64,000 nt of DNA from JAFTYO01 sp045644765 (GTDB lineage: Bacteria > Pseudomonadota > Alphaproteobacteria > RF32 > CAG-239), in the NCBI GenBank assembly GCA_045644765.1, contig JAZRHM010000001.1, positions 1-64,000 of the forward strand, read 5' to 3'. How positions within the stretch are numbered: the first letter of the stretch is position 1; each line of letters starts with the position of its first letter. Shown in pieces: positions 9,931-17,645 of the stretch. Position numbers and translations under genes: made by a program. Below the pieces are notes generated by a model that worked only from the letters and a program-made list of their open reading frames with translations, searched no databases and had not been told where the DNA came from.

Positions 9931-9986
9931 AACCAACAAAAACACTAACTTTTTTTTATTTTACATAACATTTTCAGCAAAAATCA

Positions 9987-10009
9987 CCCCACGTAATGCG
10001 TGGGGTTTT
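9987..10009 (+). terminator. Rho-independent terminator
   Basis: Stem CCCCACG/CGTGGGG (9987-9993/9999-10005) followed by TTTT; it ends the unit of the gene at 9298. Confidence 0.85.
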
Positions 10010-10017
10010 GTATCTGG

Positions 10018-10040
10018 TTCCGCAATTTTTCAATGCGGAG
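10018..10040 (-). terminator. Hairpin terminator downstream of ettA
   Basis: CCGCA/TGCGG stem (10020-10024/10034-10038) lies immediately beyond the ettA stop. On the minus strand the loop and the following bases are A/T rich; it is a weaker terminator than the one at 9987. Confidence 0.55.
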
Positions 10041-10048
10041 TTTTATTA

Positions 10049-11728
10049 TTATCTTTCGAGTTTTTTATACTTAATTCTATGTGGGCGACACGCTTCTTCA
10101 CCTAAACGGCGACGCTTATCTTTTTCATACTCTTCAAAGTTACCCTCAAACCACTCAACATGACCTTCATCCTCATAGGCCAAGATATGCGTTGCCAATC
10201 GGTCTAAAAACCATCTGTCGTGAGACGTTACCAAAACGCATCCCGGATAATTCATAATTCCTTCTTCCAATGAACGCAATGTATCAACATCCAAATCATT
10301 AGTCGGTTCGTCAAGCATAATAACATTTGCTCCTTTTTTGAGCATTTTTGCTAAATGGACACGGTTACGTTCGCCACCGGAAAGCTGGCCAACTTTTTTC
10401 TGTTGATCAGAACCTTTGAAGTTAAACTGACCTACATATGCTCTTGAAGGCATTTGTTTCTTGCCAAGTTCTATAATATCTAAGCCATCAGAAATTTCTT
10501 CCCATACATTTTTGTTAGCATCAAGCTCATCACGACTTTGATCTACATAGCCCAAATCTACCGTATCGCCTATTCTGATTTCTCCCGAATCGGGCTTTTC
10601 CTGTCCGGTAATCATTCTAAACAAAGTTGTTTTACCGGCACCGTTTGGTCCGATAATACCGACAATAGCACCCTTCGGAATCTTAAATGACAGATTATCT
10701 ATTAACACTCTATCGCCAAACGACTTACTGATATTGTTAGCTTCAATAACCAAATCGCCAAGTCTGTCAGTCATCGGAATATTGATATATGCATGTGTTA
10801 TCTTATCTTTTACGGCTTGAGATAACAGTTCATCATAAGCATTAATACGAGCCTTAGATTTTGCTTGGCGTGCTTTCGGATTTTTTTGTATCCACTCAAG
10901 CTCATTTGCCAAAGTTTTCTGACGAGCCGTTTCTTCCCTTGCCTCTTGTTCAAGGCGCTTTTGTTTTTGTTCAAGCCATGAAGAATAGTTGCCTTCATAA
11001 GGTATTCCCTGTCCTCTGTCTAATTCCAAAATCCAACCGGTTACGTTGTCTAAGAAATATCTGTCGTGAGTAACCATAACAACAGTTCCCTTATATTCTT
11101 TTAAATGCTGTTCCAACCATGCAACCGATTCTGCATCAAGATGGTTTGTCGGTTCATCAAGCAAAAGCATATCAGGTTTTTGCAACAACAAACGACAAAG
11201 TGCAACACGACGTTTTTCACCGCCGGAAAGCTTTGTTACATCAGCGTCTGCCGGCGGACAACGAAGTGCATCCATTGCAATTTGAATTGTACGTTCTAAG
11301 TCCCAACCGTTACAAGCATCAATTTTTTCTTGTAACTCAGCTTGTTGTTCTATCAGAGCGTTCATTTCATCATCACTCATCGGCTCAGCAAACTTTGCTG
11401 ACACTTCTTCAAAGCGTTGAAGCAAATCTCTTACTTCACCCAAACCATCCATAACATTTTCCATTACATTTTTATTCGGATCAAGTTTAGGTTCTTGCTC
11501 TAAATATCCAACCTTTACGCCATCGGCAGCCCATGCTTCCCCATTAAACTCTTTGTCGACACCTGCCATAATTTTTAAAAGGGTAGATTTACCGGCACCA
11601 TTAACACCTAAAACACCAATTTTTGCGCCTGGTAAAAAAGATAATGTTATTCCCTTAAAAAGCTCTTTTCCACCTGGGAAAACCTTAGTTAAATTTTGCA
11701 TTACAAAAACATACTGATATGCAGCCAT
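10049..11728 (-). CDS. ettA: Energy-dependent translational throttle protein EttA (ABC-F)
   Basis: An ABC-F ATPase that binds the ribosomal E site and gates elongation according to the ATP/ADP ratio. It has 559 residues with two ABC domains: Walker A GVNGAGKST and GPNGAGKTT, signatures LSGGEKRRVALC and LSGGERNRVHLA, Walker B MLLLDEPTNHLD and IMLDEPTNDLD. Between them lies the charged linker (about residues 240-310). There are no membrane segments, so it is not a transporter. AGGAG precedes the ATG. Confidence 0.95.
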   Translation of the reverse strand: MAAYQYVFVMQNLTKVFPGGKELFKGITLSFLPGAKIGVLGVNGAGKSTLLKIMAGVDKEFNGEAWAADGVKVGYLEQEPKLDPNKNVMENVMDGLGEVRDLLQRFEEVSAKFAEPMSDDEMNALIEQQAELQEKIDACNGWDLERTIQIAMDALRCPPADADVTKLSGGEKRRVALCRLLLQKPDMLLLDEPTNHLDAESVAWLEQHLKEYKGTVVMVTHDRYFLDNVTGWILELDRGQGIPYEGNYSSWLEQKQKRLEQEAREETARQKTLANELEWIQKNPKARQAKSKARINAYDELLSQAVKDKITHAYINIPMTDRLGDLVIEANNISKSFGDRVLIDNLSFKIPKGAIVGIIGPNGAGKTTLFRMITGQEKPDSGEIRIGDTVDLGYVDQSRDELDANKNVWEEISDGLDIIELGKKQMPSRAYVGQFNFKGSDQQKKVGQLSGGERNRVHLAKMLKKGANVIMLDEPTNDLDVDTLRSLEEGIMNYPGCVLVTSHDRWFLDRLATHILAYEDEGHVEWFEGNFEEYEKDKRRRLGEEACRPHRIKYKKLER

Positions 11729-11759
11729 CAGCTTATACTCCTAAATTTAAATTAAAACA

Positions 11760-12293
11760 TTAGAATCCGTTTCTCATTTGTTGTTCTCTTAAGACCTTCT
11801 TATATGCCGGATTATTGCGTAATTTTTTTACTTGTTCATTATAGATATCCATATATTGTTGGCGTTCACTATTATCTTTTTGATAAACCAAGTTCGGATC
11901 ATACGGATTACGCGGCGTAATAATTGAACCATCCGGCATTTTTATAGTCCCATCACCATATAGAACCATACTAAAAATTTTTTGCTTATCGAAGGTTGAA
12001 ACTATAGATCTGCAATTATAAAAGCCATCTTTAATCTTTGATATAAAAGCTTCTACCTTATGCTCATTATAAGCTTTCATTCCCTCCAGTTGTTGTTCAT
12101 CTGAATTAGCCTTAGACACCAATATTGCTCTGGCTAGCATCTCAAATGTATGATATTTTGTTGCTTCACAAGCAAGCCCTTGCCCCGAAACTGCACCTAA
12201 AGCTTGCATTTCTTCAATATAACTCATTTTTTGTGCTTTTGCGCCACTTATACACAAAACAGTACATATCATAACCAAAATTAACTTTTTCAT
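11760..12293 (-). CDS. Hypothetical exported protein
   Basis: 177 residues starting MKKLILVMICTVLCISGAKAQ, a signal peptide with an AxA-like cleavage site. The mature part is helical with one YNCRSIV cysteine, and no domain is recognised. GGAG lies six bases upstream of the ATG. It sits just upstream of ettA (31 bp) on the same strand and may be co-transcribed with it. Confidence 0.75.
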   Translation of the reverse strand: MKKLILVMICTVLCISGAKAQKMSYIEEMQALGAVSGQGLACEATKYHTFEMLARAILVSKANSDEQQLEGMKAYNEHKVEAFISKIKDGFYNCRSIVSTFDKQKIFSMVLYGDGTIKMPDGSIITPRNPYDPNLVYQKDNSERQQYMDIYNEQVKKLRNNPAYKKVLREQQMRNGF

Positions 12294-12396
12294 ATTATCT
12301 CCGCATAAAATCTTGTACTAAACTTGATTTATTATGCATAAAAGAAGTAAAAAAGCAATTAATATTAAAAAAAATCAAATAAATATAAAATTTAGG

Positions 12397-12425
12397 TTGA
12401 CATTTGTTTTAAATTAGCATAAGTT
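12397..12425 (+). promoter_or_regulatory. Sigma-70 promoter of rpmJ
   Basis: TTGACA (12397-12402), 17-bp spacer, TAAGTT (12420-12425), 33 bp before the rpmJ start codon. Confidence 0.6.
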
Positions 12426-12457
12426 GCGCTCAACTGTAATGATAAGGAACAAAGAAA

Positions 12458-12583
12458 ATGAAATGTTATAGCTCTTTAAGATCAAAGAAAGTTCGTGATA
12501 AAGACTGTCAGATTGTTCGTCGTAAGGGTCGTGTTTATGTAATTAATAAAAAGAACCCTAAGCTTAAATGTCGTCAGGGTTAA
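12458..12583 (+). CDS. rpmJ: 50S ribosomal protein L36
   Basis: A 41-codon gene encoding MKCYSSLRSKKVRDKDCQ...VYVINKKNPKLKCRQG. The length and the INKKNPKLK-RQG ending match the longer alphaproteobacterial L36 type without the classical four-Cys zinc ribbon (C3, C17 and C38 remain). AAGGA lies upstream, a good promoter precedes it and a terminator follows, so it is a monocistronic unit. Confidence 0.95.
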   Translation: MKCYSSLRSKKVRDKDCQIVRRKGRVYVINKKNPKLKCRQG

Positions 12584-12605
12584 TCTGAACTAAATGAGAT
12601 TTTCG

Positions 12606-12638
12606 AAACCTCCGGTGGTATTGAAACCGGAGGTTTTA
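12606..12638 (+). terminator. Rho-independent terminator of rpmJ
   Basis: An 11-bp perfect stem (12606-12616/12626-12636, AAACCTCCGGT and complement) with a T-rich tail. Confidence 0.9.
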
Positions 12639-12688
12639 TTTTATCGATATTAAAATAAAAAAAATTAGCAAAAAAATAAAAAAAGCTC

Positions 12689-12717
12689 TTGACTAATGAA
12701 TCATTTTGCAATAACTT
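12689..12717 (+). promoter_or_regulatory. Promoter of the CAT-anticodon tRNA
   Basis: TTGACT (12689-12694), 17-bp spacer, TAACTT (12712-12717), 13 bp before the tRNA 5' end. Confidence 0.6.
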
Positions 12718-12730
12718 CTCACTTGCTTGC

Positions 12731-12807
12731 GGGCGCTTAGCTCAGTTGGTTAGAGCAGGCCGCTCATAACGGTCTGGTCGTAGGTTCGAGTCCTACAGCG
12801 CCCACCA
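12731..12807 (+). tRNA. tRNA with CAT anticodon, probably tRNA-Ile2 (k2C34)
   Basis: A complete cloverleaf of 77 nt including encoded CCA. Acceptor GGGCGCT/AGCGCCC, D-arm GCTC...GAGC, anticodon loop CTCATAA with CAT at 12765-12767, T-arm GTAGG-TTCGAGT-CCTAC. A CAT anticodon fits Met or lysidine-modified Ile2. The GGCCG/CGGTC anticodon stem followed by TGGTCG resembles tRNA-Ile2 more than elongator Met, so Ile2 is preferred by analogy. Confidence 0.9.
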
Positions 12808-12815
12808 ACAAAAAA

Positions 12816-12842
12816 GTCTCTCTTTATGAGAGGCTTTTTTTT
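12816..12842 (+). terminator. Terminator of the tRNA
   Basis: Stem GTCTCTC/GAGAGGC (12816-12822/12828-12834, one G-T pair) followed by eight T, eight bases after CCA. Confidence 0.9.
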
Positions 12843-12864
12843 GTTGGTACGTGTGATGAATTCT

Positions 12865-12952
12865 CGAACCTACGAGAAGTAGGTTTGACAAGGAGGCGCC
12901 GGCAGACGGGAGTATGCCGGTCAGCTTTGCTGATAGCCGACGCAGCGGCGAA
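12865..12952 (+). repeat. tRNA-linked structured element, copy 1
   Basis: An 88-bp GC-rich element with three potential hairpins. H1 is CGAACCTAC-GAGAA-GTAGGTTTG (12865-12887); its arms equal, in inverted and direct form, the T-arm half GTAGGTTCG of the adjacent tRNA (12780-12788), with one mismatch. H2 is built on CCGGCA/TGCCGG and H3 on TCAGC/GCTGA. It ends GACGCAGCGGCGAA (12939-12952). A second copy of the same architecture follows tRNA-Pro at 62397. Confidence 0.75.
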
Positions 12953-12955
12953 GCC

Positions 12956-12972
12956 AGTCCTACAGCGCCCAC
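12956..12972 (+). repeat. Direct repeat of the tRNA 3' end (possible att remnant)
   Basis: A 17-bp exact copy of the tRNA segment 12789-12805 (AGTCCTACAGCGCCCAC), 167 bp downstream. It is again followed by a terminator-like stem (AAGAGGAA/TTCCTCTT, 12983-13006). This is the pattern left when an element integrates into a tRNA 3' end; no integrase gene is present here. Confidence 0.7.
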
Positions 12973-13038
12973 AATTTATAAAAAGAGGAAAGATATACTT
13001 CCTCTTTTTTTCTGTTTTAAAGGGGGCGAGAAAGCCCA

Positions 13039-13326
13039 ATGTTTGCTCAAATAAAATTTAATCAACAAGAAAACACACGACTTGCGCAGTTGCGCGATAC
13101 GTTATTACCTAAACTCATGAGTAGGGAAATTGATGTTTCAAAAGTTAACATTTCGGCTGATAAATTATCATTTATAGTACTTTTTATTCAAAGTGACCAG
13201 CCAGAAATTTTCGGTTTTACTAGAAATATGGTGCGGCTTGCGTCCCCGCATATGGTCTATCGCCAGGAAGGACCCGTTGGCATCTTTACCCCTAAAAAGG
13301 ACTGGCCCTCTATACCCAACCGGTAG
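13039..13326 (+). pseudogene. Remnant of type I restriction specificity subunit (HsdS C-terminus)
   Basis: A 95-codon frame. Residues about 10-35 (QENTRLAQLRDTLLPKLMSREIDVS) match the coiled-coil end typical of HsdS subunits, which select the DNA target of type I restriction-modification enzymes. Both target-recognition domains and the hsdM/hsdR genes are absent. After KVNISADKLSF the sequence no longer resembles HsdS and is more GC rich, so a foreign 3' part seems joined on. It follows directly after the tRNA 3'-end repeat and its terminator, consistent with decay of an integrated element. Confidence 0.7.
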
Positions 13327-13339
13327 TTATGGTCTTGTT

Positions 13340-13456
13340 AGTATGATACTATCCGCCAAAATCGGGTAAAATCCGGGATAGTATATAGATAGCATGATAC
13401 TATCCGGTAATTTGGCGAAAAACCAGAGATACTATCTTGTTAGTATCATACTATCA
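13340..13456 (+). repeat. Cluster of short palindromic repeats (GATACTATCCGG type)
   Basis: Three copies of (A)TGATACTATCCG-like sequence (13343-13355, 13394-13407, 13442-13455). Copy 2 is paired with an inverted CCGGGATAGTAT at 13373-13384. The 20-mers at 13334-13353 and 13436-13455 differ only at one position (GTAT[G/C]ATACTATC). The 13457-13827 stretch holds no intact gene. Confidence 0.6.
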
Positions 13457-13564
13457 TTAATTCTAGAAACCACCGCTAATTTGGTATTTAGAATAGGGCA
13501 GATTTATTTCTCACCTCCTTTACAAATATTCGCCGGTTTTGTGGGTGTGGCATAGTGCAAAGTG

Positions 13565-13690
13565 TCAGCCGTCCAGTTTCTTACCGCTTCGTTCGCACCA
13601 ACCGTTGGCTTCATAATAACTATAAAAGCCTTCCAGGTGGATATGTACATTGGTCAGGCTTGCTTGAATGTGCAAGGTCCACAAAACCAT
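13565..13690 (-). pseudogene. Possible phage-type replication protein remnant
   Basis: A minus-strand frame reads LHIQASLTNVHIHLEGFY then SYYEANGWCERSGKKLDG before a stop. The FYxYYEANGW segment resembles the C-terminal motif (FYxYYxANGWxxG...KDW) of phage replication initiators. Only this short piece is visible, with no start codon or continuation, so the identification is tentative. Confidence 0.35.
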
Positions 13691-13827
13691 TCTAGCTAGA
13701 AAAATACATCTTTCATCGAAAATACAGATACCCAGCCATTATACAGCAATTACATCAATATTGACTCCTCAATATTTTTTAACTAATATGCAATATATTT
13801 TATAATACAAATAACTAAGAAAGCAAA

Positions 13828-14264
13828 ATGATAACACCAAGTAGATGGGCGCATATTTTAGGTGTAGCAAGAAATGCTAAACTCCTTGCCTAAAACTAAA
13901 ACCAAATGACGTAAAATATGCCGAGGATATGTTTTTGCTTGGTGTGATGCATGATATAGGCTATGAATTTTTAGAACATGTTGCAGACCATGCTTATGTT
14001 GGAGGAGAAATTTTAAAGCAGTCAAACTACCAATATTGGCAAGAAATTTCACAACATGGTAACATTGCAGTTGAAAACATGTCAGACGAATTGTTTATCC
14101 TAAATTGTGCAGATATGACAACAGGACCAAACGGAGAAGATTTTACTTTTGAAGAAAGAATTGAAGAAATTGCTAATTGCTGTGAATACAGTTCAATGCC
14201 CCATAAAAAATGCATTACGGAAGTCAAAAGGCTTAAAAAAGACAAACGCTTTTTATTAATGTAA
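13828..14264 (+). pseudogene. HD-domain hydrolase gene broken by a frameshift
   Basis: The ATG at 13828 opens MITPSRWAHILGVARNAKLLA and stops at TAA 13891. Shifting frame at 13890 continues LKLKPNDVKYAEDMFLLGVMHDIGYEF to 14264. Together they give about 145 residues with the first His (WAH), the HD pair (MHDIG), a following H (VADHAYVGGEIL) and a later D (NCADMT), as in small HD phosphohydrolases. A single indel near 13885-13896 explains the break. Recoding is possible but the site (GCC TAA AAC) is not a known slippery sequence. Confidence 0.7.
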
Positions 14265-14283
14265 AATTTAGGAACTAATCAAA

Positions 14284-15048
14284 ATGGTAAAAAAACAAAA
14301 ATACGATATAATATATTCTTTAGGGTTTAACTGCGCTTGTGCTTTATATCTAAATCAAAATAAATTACGCCTTACTTCTGGACCTTTAGATTGGATTTCT
14401 AATATGACTTTTAATGATAGAATAGAACTGATTTTAAATGATTTTGCTGATTATTTAAAATTATCCGATTTAAAGAAAATAACTCCTGACAACCGAACTC
14501 AAAATCTCAAATATGATGTTTATAAAAATGAAAAATTAAATTGTATTTTCCCTCATGAATTTTTGTATAATATACCTCTTGAAAAATCTTATGATGAGGT
14601 GTTTAAAAAATATCAACGTAGAATAGATAGGTTTTACAAAAATATAAACCAAAAACAAAAAACTCTGTTGGTTTGGTTTAGTTTAGATAGTAAAATAACT
14701 GATGAAGACATATTAAACGCAAATAAGAAATTATGTGCTAAATTTAATAAAAATGTTGATATGCTAATCATAGAAAATGATGATAATCTTATAAATAAAG
14801 ATATGCAAATAATACACATTAATGAAAACATAACTAAAATAAGTGTATTTGCGAAAGACATAAATCATAAAGAAGGATTTTCTAAAGGAAACATAAAACT
14901 ATGTAATAAAATATTTAAGATGTATTCATTAAATAAATCTTTGGCTAGCACAATAAAATTTATATTATTAAAAATGATATGTAATCTTATTCCTATTAAA
15001 AAAACCAGAAAGAAAATCCGTAATTTGTTATTATACGGTGGTAGCTAA
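14284..15048 (+). CDS. DUF1796 family putative cysteine peptidase
   Basis: It has 254 residues beginning YDIIYSLGFNCACALYL and continuing LRLTSGPLDWI, the N-terminal signature of DUF1796 (often annotated as papain-like cysteine peptidase; C in NCA and a later His would be catalytic). No signal peptide. The C-terminus is Lys/Arg rich. AT content is higher than in the flanking housekeeping genes, in keeping with the accessory zone. Substrate unknown. Confidence 0.7.
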   Translation: MVKKQKYDIIYSLGFNCACALYLNQNKLRLTSGPLDWISNMTFNDRIELILNDFADYLKLSDLKKITPDNRTQNLKYDVYKNEKLNCIFPHEFLYNIPLEKSYDEVFKKYQRRIDRFYKNINQKQKTLLVWFSLDSKITDEDILNANKKLCAKFNKNVDMLIIENDDNLINKDMQIIHINENITKISVFAKDINHKEGFSKGNIKLCNKIFKMYSLNKSLASTIKFILLKMICNLIPIKKTRKKIRNLLLYGGS

Positions 15049-15459
15049 TTATAATAATTTATATTTTTGTAAAAAATTTCTTACTGGCAACATTAAATTT
15101 TCAGGTAAGTTATCTGTATTAAACCATTGCCATTTTATACATTTATTAGGTTCCATAATTCTTTCGTTTCCCTGATATTTTTTGCAAAAAACATGTAGGG
15201 TTATATAGTGTTTATCCATCTCTTTGTAAAAATCATTGGTAACACCTTCTAGCTTTATATCCTCTGGCAAAACATCAAGATTGTTTTCTTCTTTTACCTC
15301 TCTTATGGCTGTTTGCTCAACAGTTTCACCAAATTCCATATGCCCTCCAGGAGGACACCATGAATAAGCATCATGCGAACCGATTCGTAAACCTAGAAGC
15401 AATTGATTTTTATTGTTAAAAATATATACTCCAACTCCTACTCTAACAACTTTTTCCAT
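15049..15459 (-). CDS. Nudix hydrolase (MutT/NUDT15-like)
   Basis: A 136-residue single Nudix domain. The box GGHMEFGETVEQTAIREVKE-EN fits GX5EX7REUXEEXGU, with Asn in place of the usual last Gly. The preceding PPGGHMEFG and overall layout resemble NUDT15/MutT-type nucleotide pyrophosphatases. The start is ATG at 15459. It converges with the DUF1796 gene, whose stop abuts its own. Confidence 0.85.
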   Translation of the reverse strand: MEKVVRVGVGVYIFNNKNQLLLGLRIGSHDAYSWCPPGGHMEFGETVEQTAIREVKEENNLDVLPEDIKLEGVTNDFYKEMDKHYITLHVFCKKYQGNERIMEPNKCIKWQWFNTDNLPENLMLPVRNFLQKYKLL

Positions 15460-15467
15460 CTTAACCC

Positions 15468-15586
15468 TTAATACACTACTTTATTTAAATATAATCCTGA
15501 AGCAGGAGCAGTAACCCCAGCATTACTTCTTTTTTACTTTCTAAAATGGTTTTTACATCTTCTGGTCTTAAATGTCCATCACCAGA
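15468..15586 (-). pseudogene. truA: 3' remnant of tRNA pseudouridine synthase A gene
   Basis: The minus strand encodes SGDGHLRPEDVKTILESKKE, then after a small frameshift AGVTAPASGLYLNKVVY and a stop. The TAPA-GLYL-V-Y ending is the highly conserved TruA C-terminus. The upstream catalytic part is missing, so this is a decayed fragment, probably left after recombination. A T-loop-like palindrome (TAGGTTCGAACTA, about 15590-15602) lies at its broken edge. Confidence 0.65.
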
Positions 15587-15681
15587 CTTTAGGTTCGAAC
15601 TAAAGACCACTTGGGGTAATGACATCTTGTATCAAAAATCTGACGGTTTAAATTTTACTTTATTTGGTATACTTTTTTAAA

Positions 15682-16323
15682 TTATTTTAAGCCATTAATC
15701 TCATTTTGAAGGTTTTCTAAAAATTGACCTGCATGAGCGCCATCCATTTGAGTATGATGAAATTGGAAGGATATCGGGAGATAGTATCTAAATAGCTTTT
15801 TACGATACCTTCCCCAAATGATAAACGGATTATTGAAAATTCCGCTATTCATTCCAACAGCTCCATCAATCTCTGTGTTAATAATGGCAGATGTACCTAT
15901 AACCATACTATTTTCTGATAAATCTCTATCTTGGCAGGTTTCTGAAACTTCTTTCGTATATTTCATATATTCCTGATTAAATGTTTCCAAATTATCCGTA
16001 TATAATACGTCGCAAGAACTAACCTCATTTTCTTTGTTTTTAACAATAGTGTTAATGGCTATACTATCATATTGTACAAGCTGATTGCCAACCGGAAGTA
16101 TATAAAATTGTTTTACACCAACAGCAGCTTTACCGATGCAATAATCTAGCAACATATTAAACTTTAGCTTTTTATTTTTTGAAATTTTAACAAGATTGGA
16201 AACATCCAATGTCTTGAAGAATGTTACCATCGGATTTGGGGCTTTCATCCAAAGTTCAAAAGCTTTTGCTCGGCTTGTTTCTTTATAATTAACTTCTCTT
16301 GCCATTGTTTTTGCTTCTTCCAT
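15682..16323 (-). CDS. Chloramphenicol acetyltransferase-like O-acetyltransferase (CatA fold)
   Basis: It has 213 residues, the usual CAT monomer length. The catalytic motif FHHTQMDGAHAGQFL corresponds to the HHxxxDGxH core of trimeric CAT; the DFG-like region and N-terminal RxxAFELW also match. Such proteins acetylate chloramphenicol or other small hydroxylated acceptors; many chromosomal homologues have unknown substrates. ATG at 16323 or 16305 could start it. Confidence 0.8.
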   Translation of the reverse strand: MEEAKTMAREVNYKETSRAKAFELWMKAPNPMVTFFKTLDVSNLVKISKNKKLKFNMLLDYCIGKAAVGVKQFYILPVGNQLVQYDSIAINTIVKNKENEVSSCDVLYTDNLETFNQEYMKYTKEVSETCQDRDLSENSMVIGTSAIINTEIDGAVGMNSGIFNNPFIIWGRYRKKLFRYYLPISFQFHHTQMDGAHAGQFLENLQNEINGLK

Positions 16324-16497
16324 ATTAAGTTAATGCTCAATTTATAATCTTAACAGCATTAATTTTATATTATTTTGCGGTAGTTTATCCGAAAGTTTTA
16401 TAAATTACAAGGTTCTGGCACTATTTTTCAGAGTTATTTCTTTCAATAAATCAAATATTTTTTATTAAAACATATGCTAACAAAAATTTTCTAAACA

Positions 16498-16956
16498 TTA
16501 CAATTTCAAATATTTCAAAAACGCATCACAACCTTCAACGATATCCCAATAGGTTTCATCAAAGTTGCCGGTATACCATGGGTCTTTGATATTGCGGGGT
16601 TTGTTTGCAAAATCTAGCAAGCGATGAATTTTATTGTCTGTATCCACGCCAACGATAGATTGAATATCCTCTATATTACTATCGTCCATTGCTAAAATAT
16701 AATCATAATACGCATAATCAGATGGCCGAATACGACGAGAATAATGCTCCTCAAAAGGAACGTGCATAGCGGTTAACATCTCTCTTGTTCCATAATGAAT
16801 ACCGGCATGACACATTTCATTATAGCTTTCGGTGGCGGCAGAATCTATTTCAAACTGATCGGACAGGCCTTTTTCTTCAACCATCTGCTTAAACACAAAT
16901 TGGGCCATCGGCGACCGACATATATTCCCAAGACATACAAATAAAACTTTAATCAT
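16498..16956 (-). CDS. Low-molecular-weight protein-tyrosine phosphatase
   Basis: About 152 residues beginning MIKVLFVCLGNICRSPMAQ, with the C(X5)R(S/T) P-loop at the N-terminus and the general-acid loop DPWYTGNFDETYWD. Family length is 150-160. The ATG at 16956 is preferred to a TTG at 16974, which would overlap the upstream gene. It acts in the cytoplasm on phosphotyrosine or phosphoarginine; the target is unknown. It lies just downstream of the unknown gene at 16965, within 8 bp, so the two are probably co-transcribed. Confidence 0.9.
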   Translation of the reverse strand: MIKVLFVCLGNICRSPMAQFVFKQMVEEKGLSDQFEIDSAATESYNEMCHAGIHYGTREMLTAMHVPFEEHYSRRIRPSDYAYYDYILAMDDSNIEDIQSIVGVDTDNKIHRLLDFANKPRNIKDPWYTGNFDETYWDIVEGCDAFLKYLKL

Positions 16957-16964
16957 TACGTTCT

Positions 16965-17645
16965 CTATCTGCAATTTGACATATTTTTTATTAAAAATTT
17001 TTGTTGATATATTTTCTTTTCCTCAACAAAAAAATCTGATATTTCTTTTTTCCACGCTTCCATATTTTCATAAATTTTTGTTAGCTCTTCTGCTCTTTTT
17101 TCTTTAGGCATCTTCAAAATCAGACAGTTTATCATGGTTGTCAAATTATTTGCTTCGGTGCTACTCGGCGGATTTTTTTTAGAAAGTTGTTCTGCTTTTA
17201 AAATTTCTGATATTGGCATTTTTAATTGCGGATTTTTAGCATTTACGTTTTTAATACATCCGACCAAATATTTGCTATCTATTTTACCTTTAATTATTCT
17301 TCCGTAAGATTGTAAAAAGCAAAATTCTTCAAACGGCATGTCAAAAACTAATTTTGTATCGGCATATTTTTCATCATTAAAACAAGCAAAATCATCTTTT
17401 TGCATACTCTGCCAAAATGTATCTTCATTATAAACCGAAACCATTGATGTTACATGATTATAATTTCCACCCTTTTGATATGCATCACATTTGGCTGCAA
17501 TTCTGTTAAAAATAAGACCATTTTGTTTAATGTTATTTACATTTTTACCATCATGCATAATACATCTGTGCACGAGCCTTATCCAACCTTTTTTAAGAGA
17601 TGGCAAATTTTCTAATTTATCATAAGCATCAAAACTCATCTTCAT
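16965..17645 (-). CDS. Uncharacterised protein, possible ADP-ribosyltransferase-like fold
   Basis: It has 226 residues. The N-terminal pattern IRLVHRC...NVNNIKQNGLIFN (a basic residue-His pair followed by NI-x-GL) resembles the opening of DarT/KptA-type ART folds, and KIDSKYLVGCI could be a later strand. The similarity is by eye and weak. The C-terminus is Lys-rich helical. It overlaps the Nudix gene by 17 bp and the phosphatase follows, suggesting one operon. No signal peptide. Confidence 0.6.
   Translation of the reverse strand: MKMSFDAYDKLENLPSLKKGWIRLVHRCIMHDGKNVNNIKQNGLIFNRIAAKCDAYQKGGNYNHVTSMVSVYNEDTFWQSMQKDDFACFNDEKYADTKLVFDMPFEEFCFLQSYGRIIKGKIDSKYLVGCIKNVNAKNPQLKMPISEILKAEQLSKKNPPSSTEANNLTTMINCLILKMPKEKRAEELTKIYENMEAWKKEISDFFVEEKKIYQQKFLIKNMSNCR

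Noticed and set aside
12824..13039. 71-codon minus-strand frame across the tRNA-linked element
   Set aside because: It runs through a terminator, the structured element and the duplicated tRNA end; the protein has no independent support.
13210..13326. Tail of the HsdS-remnant frame as a real protein domain
   Set aside because: After ADKLSF the translation loses HsdS similarity and becomes compositionally different; more likely fused non-coding sequence.
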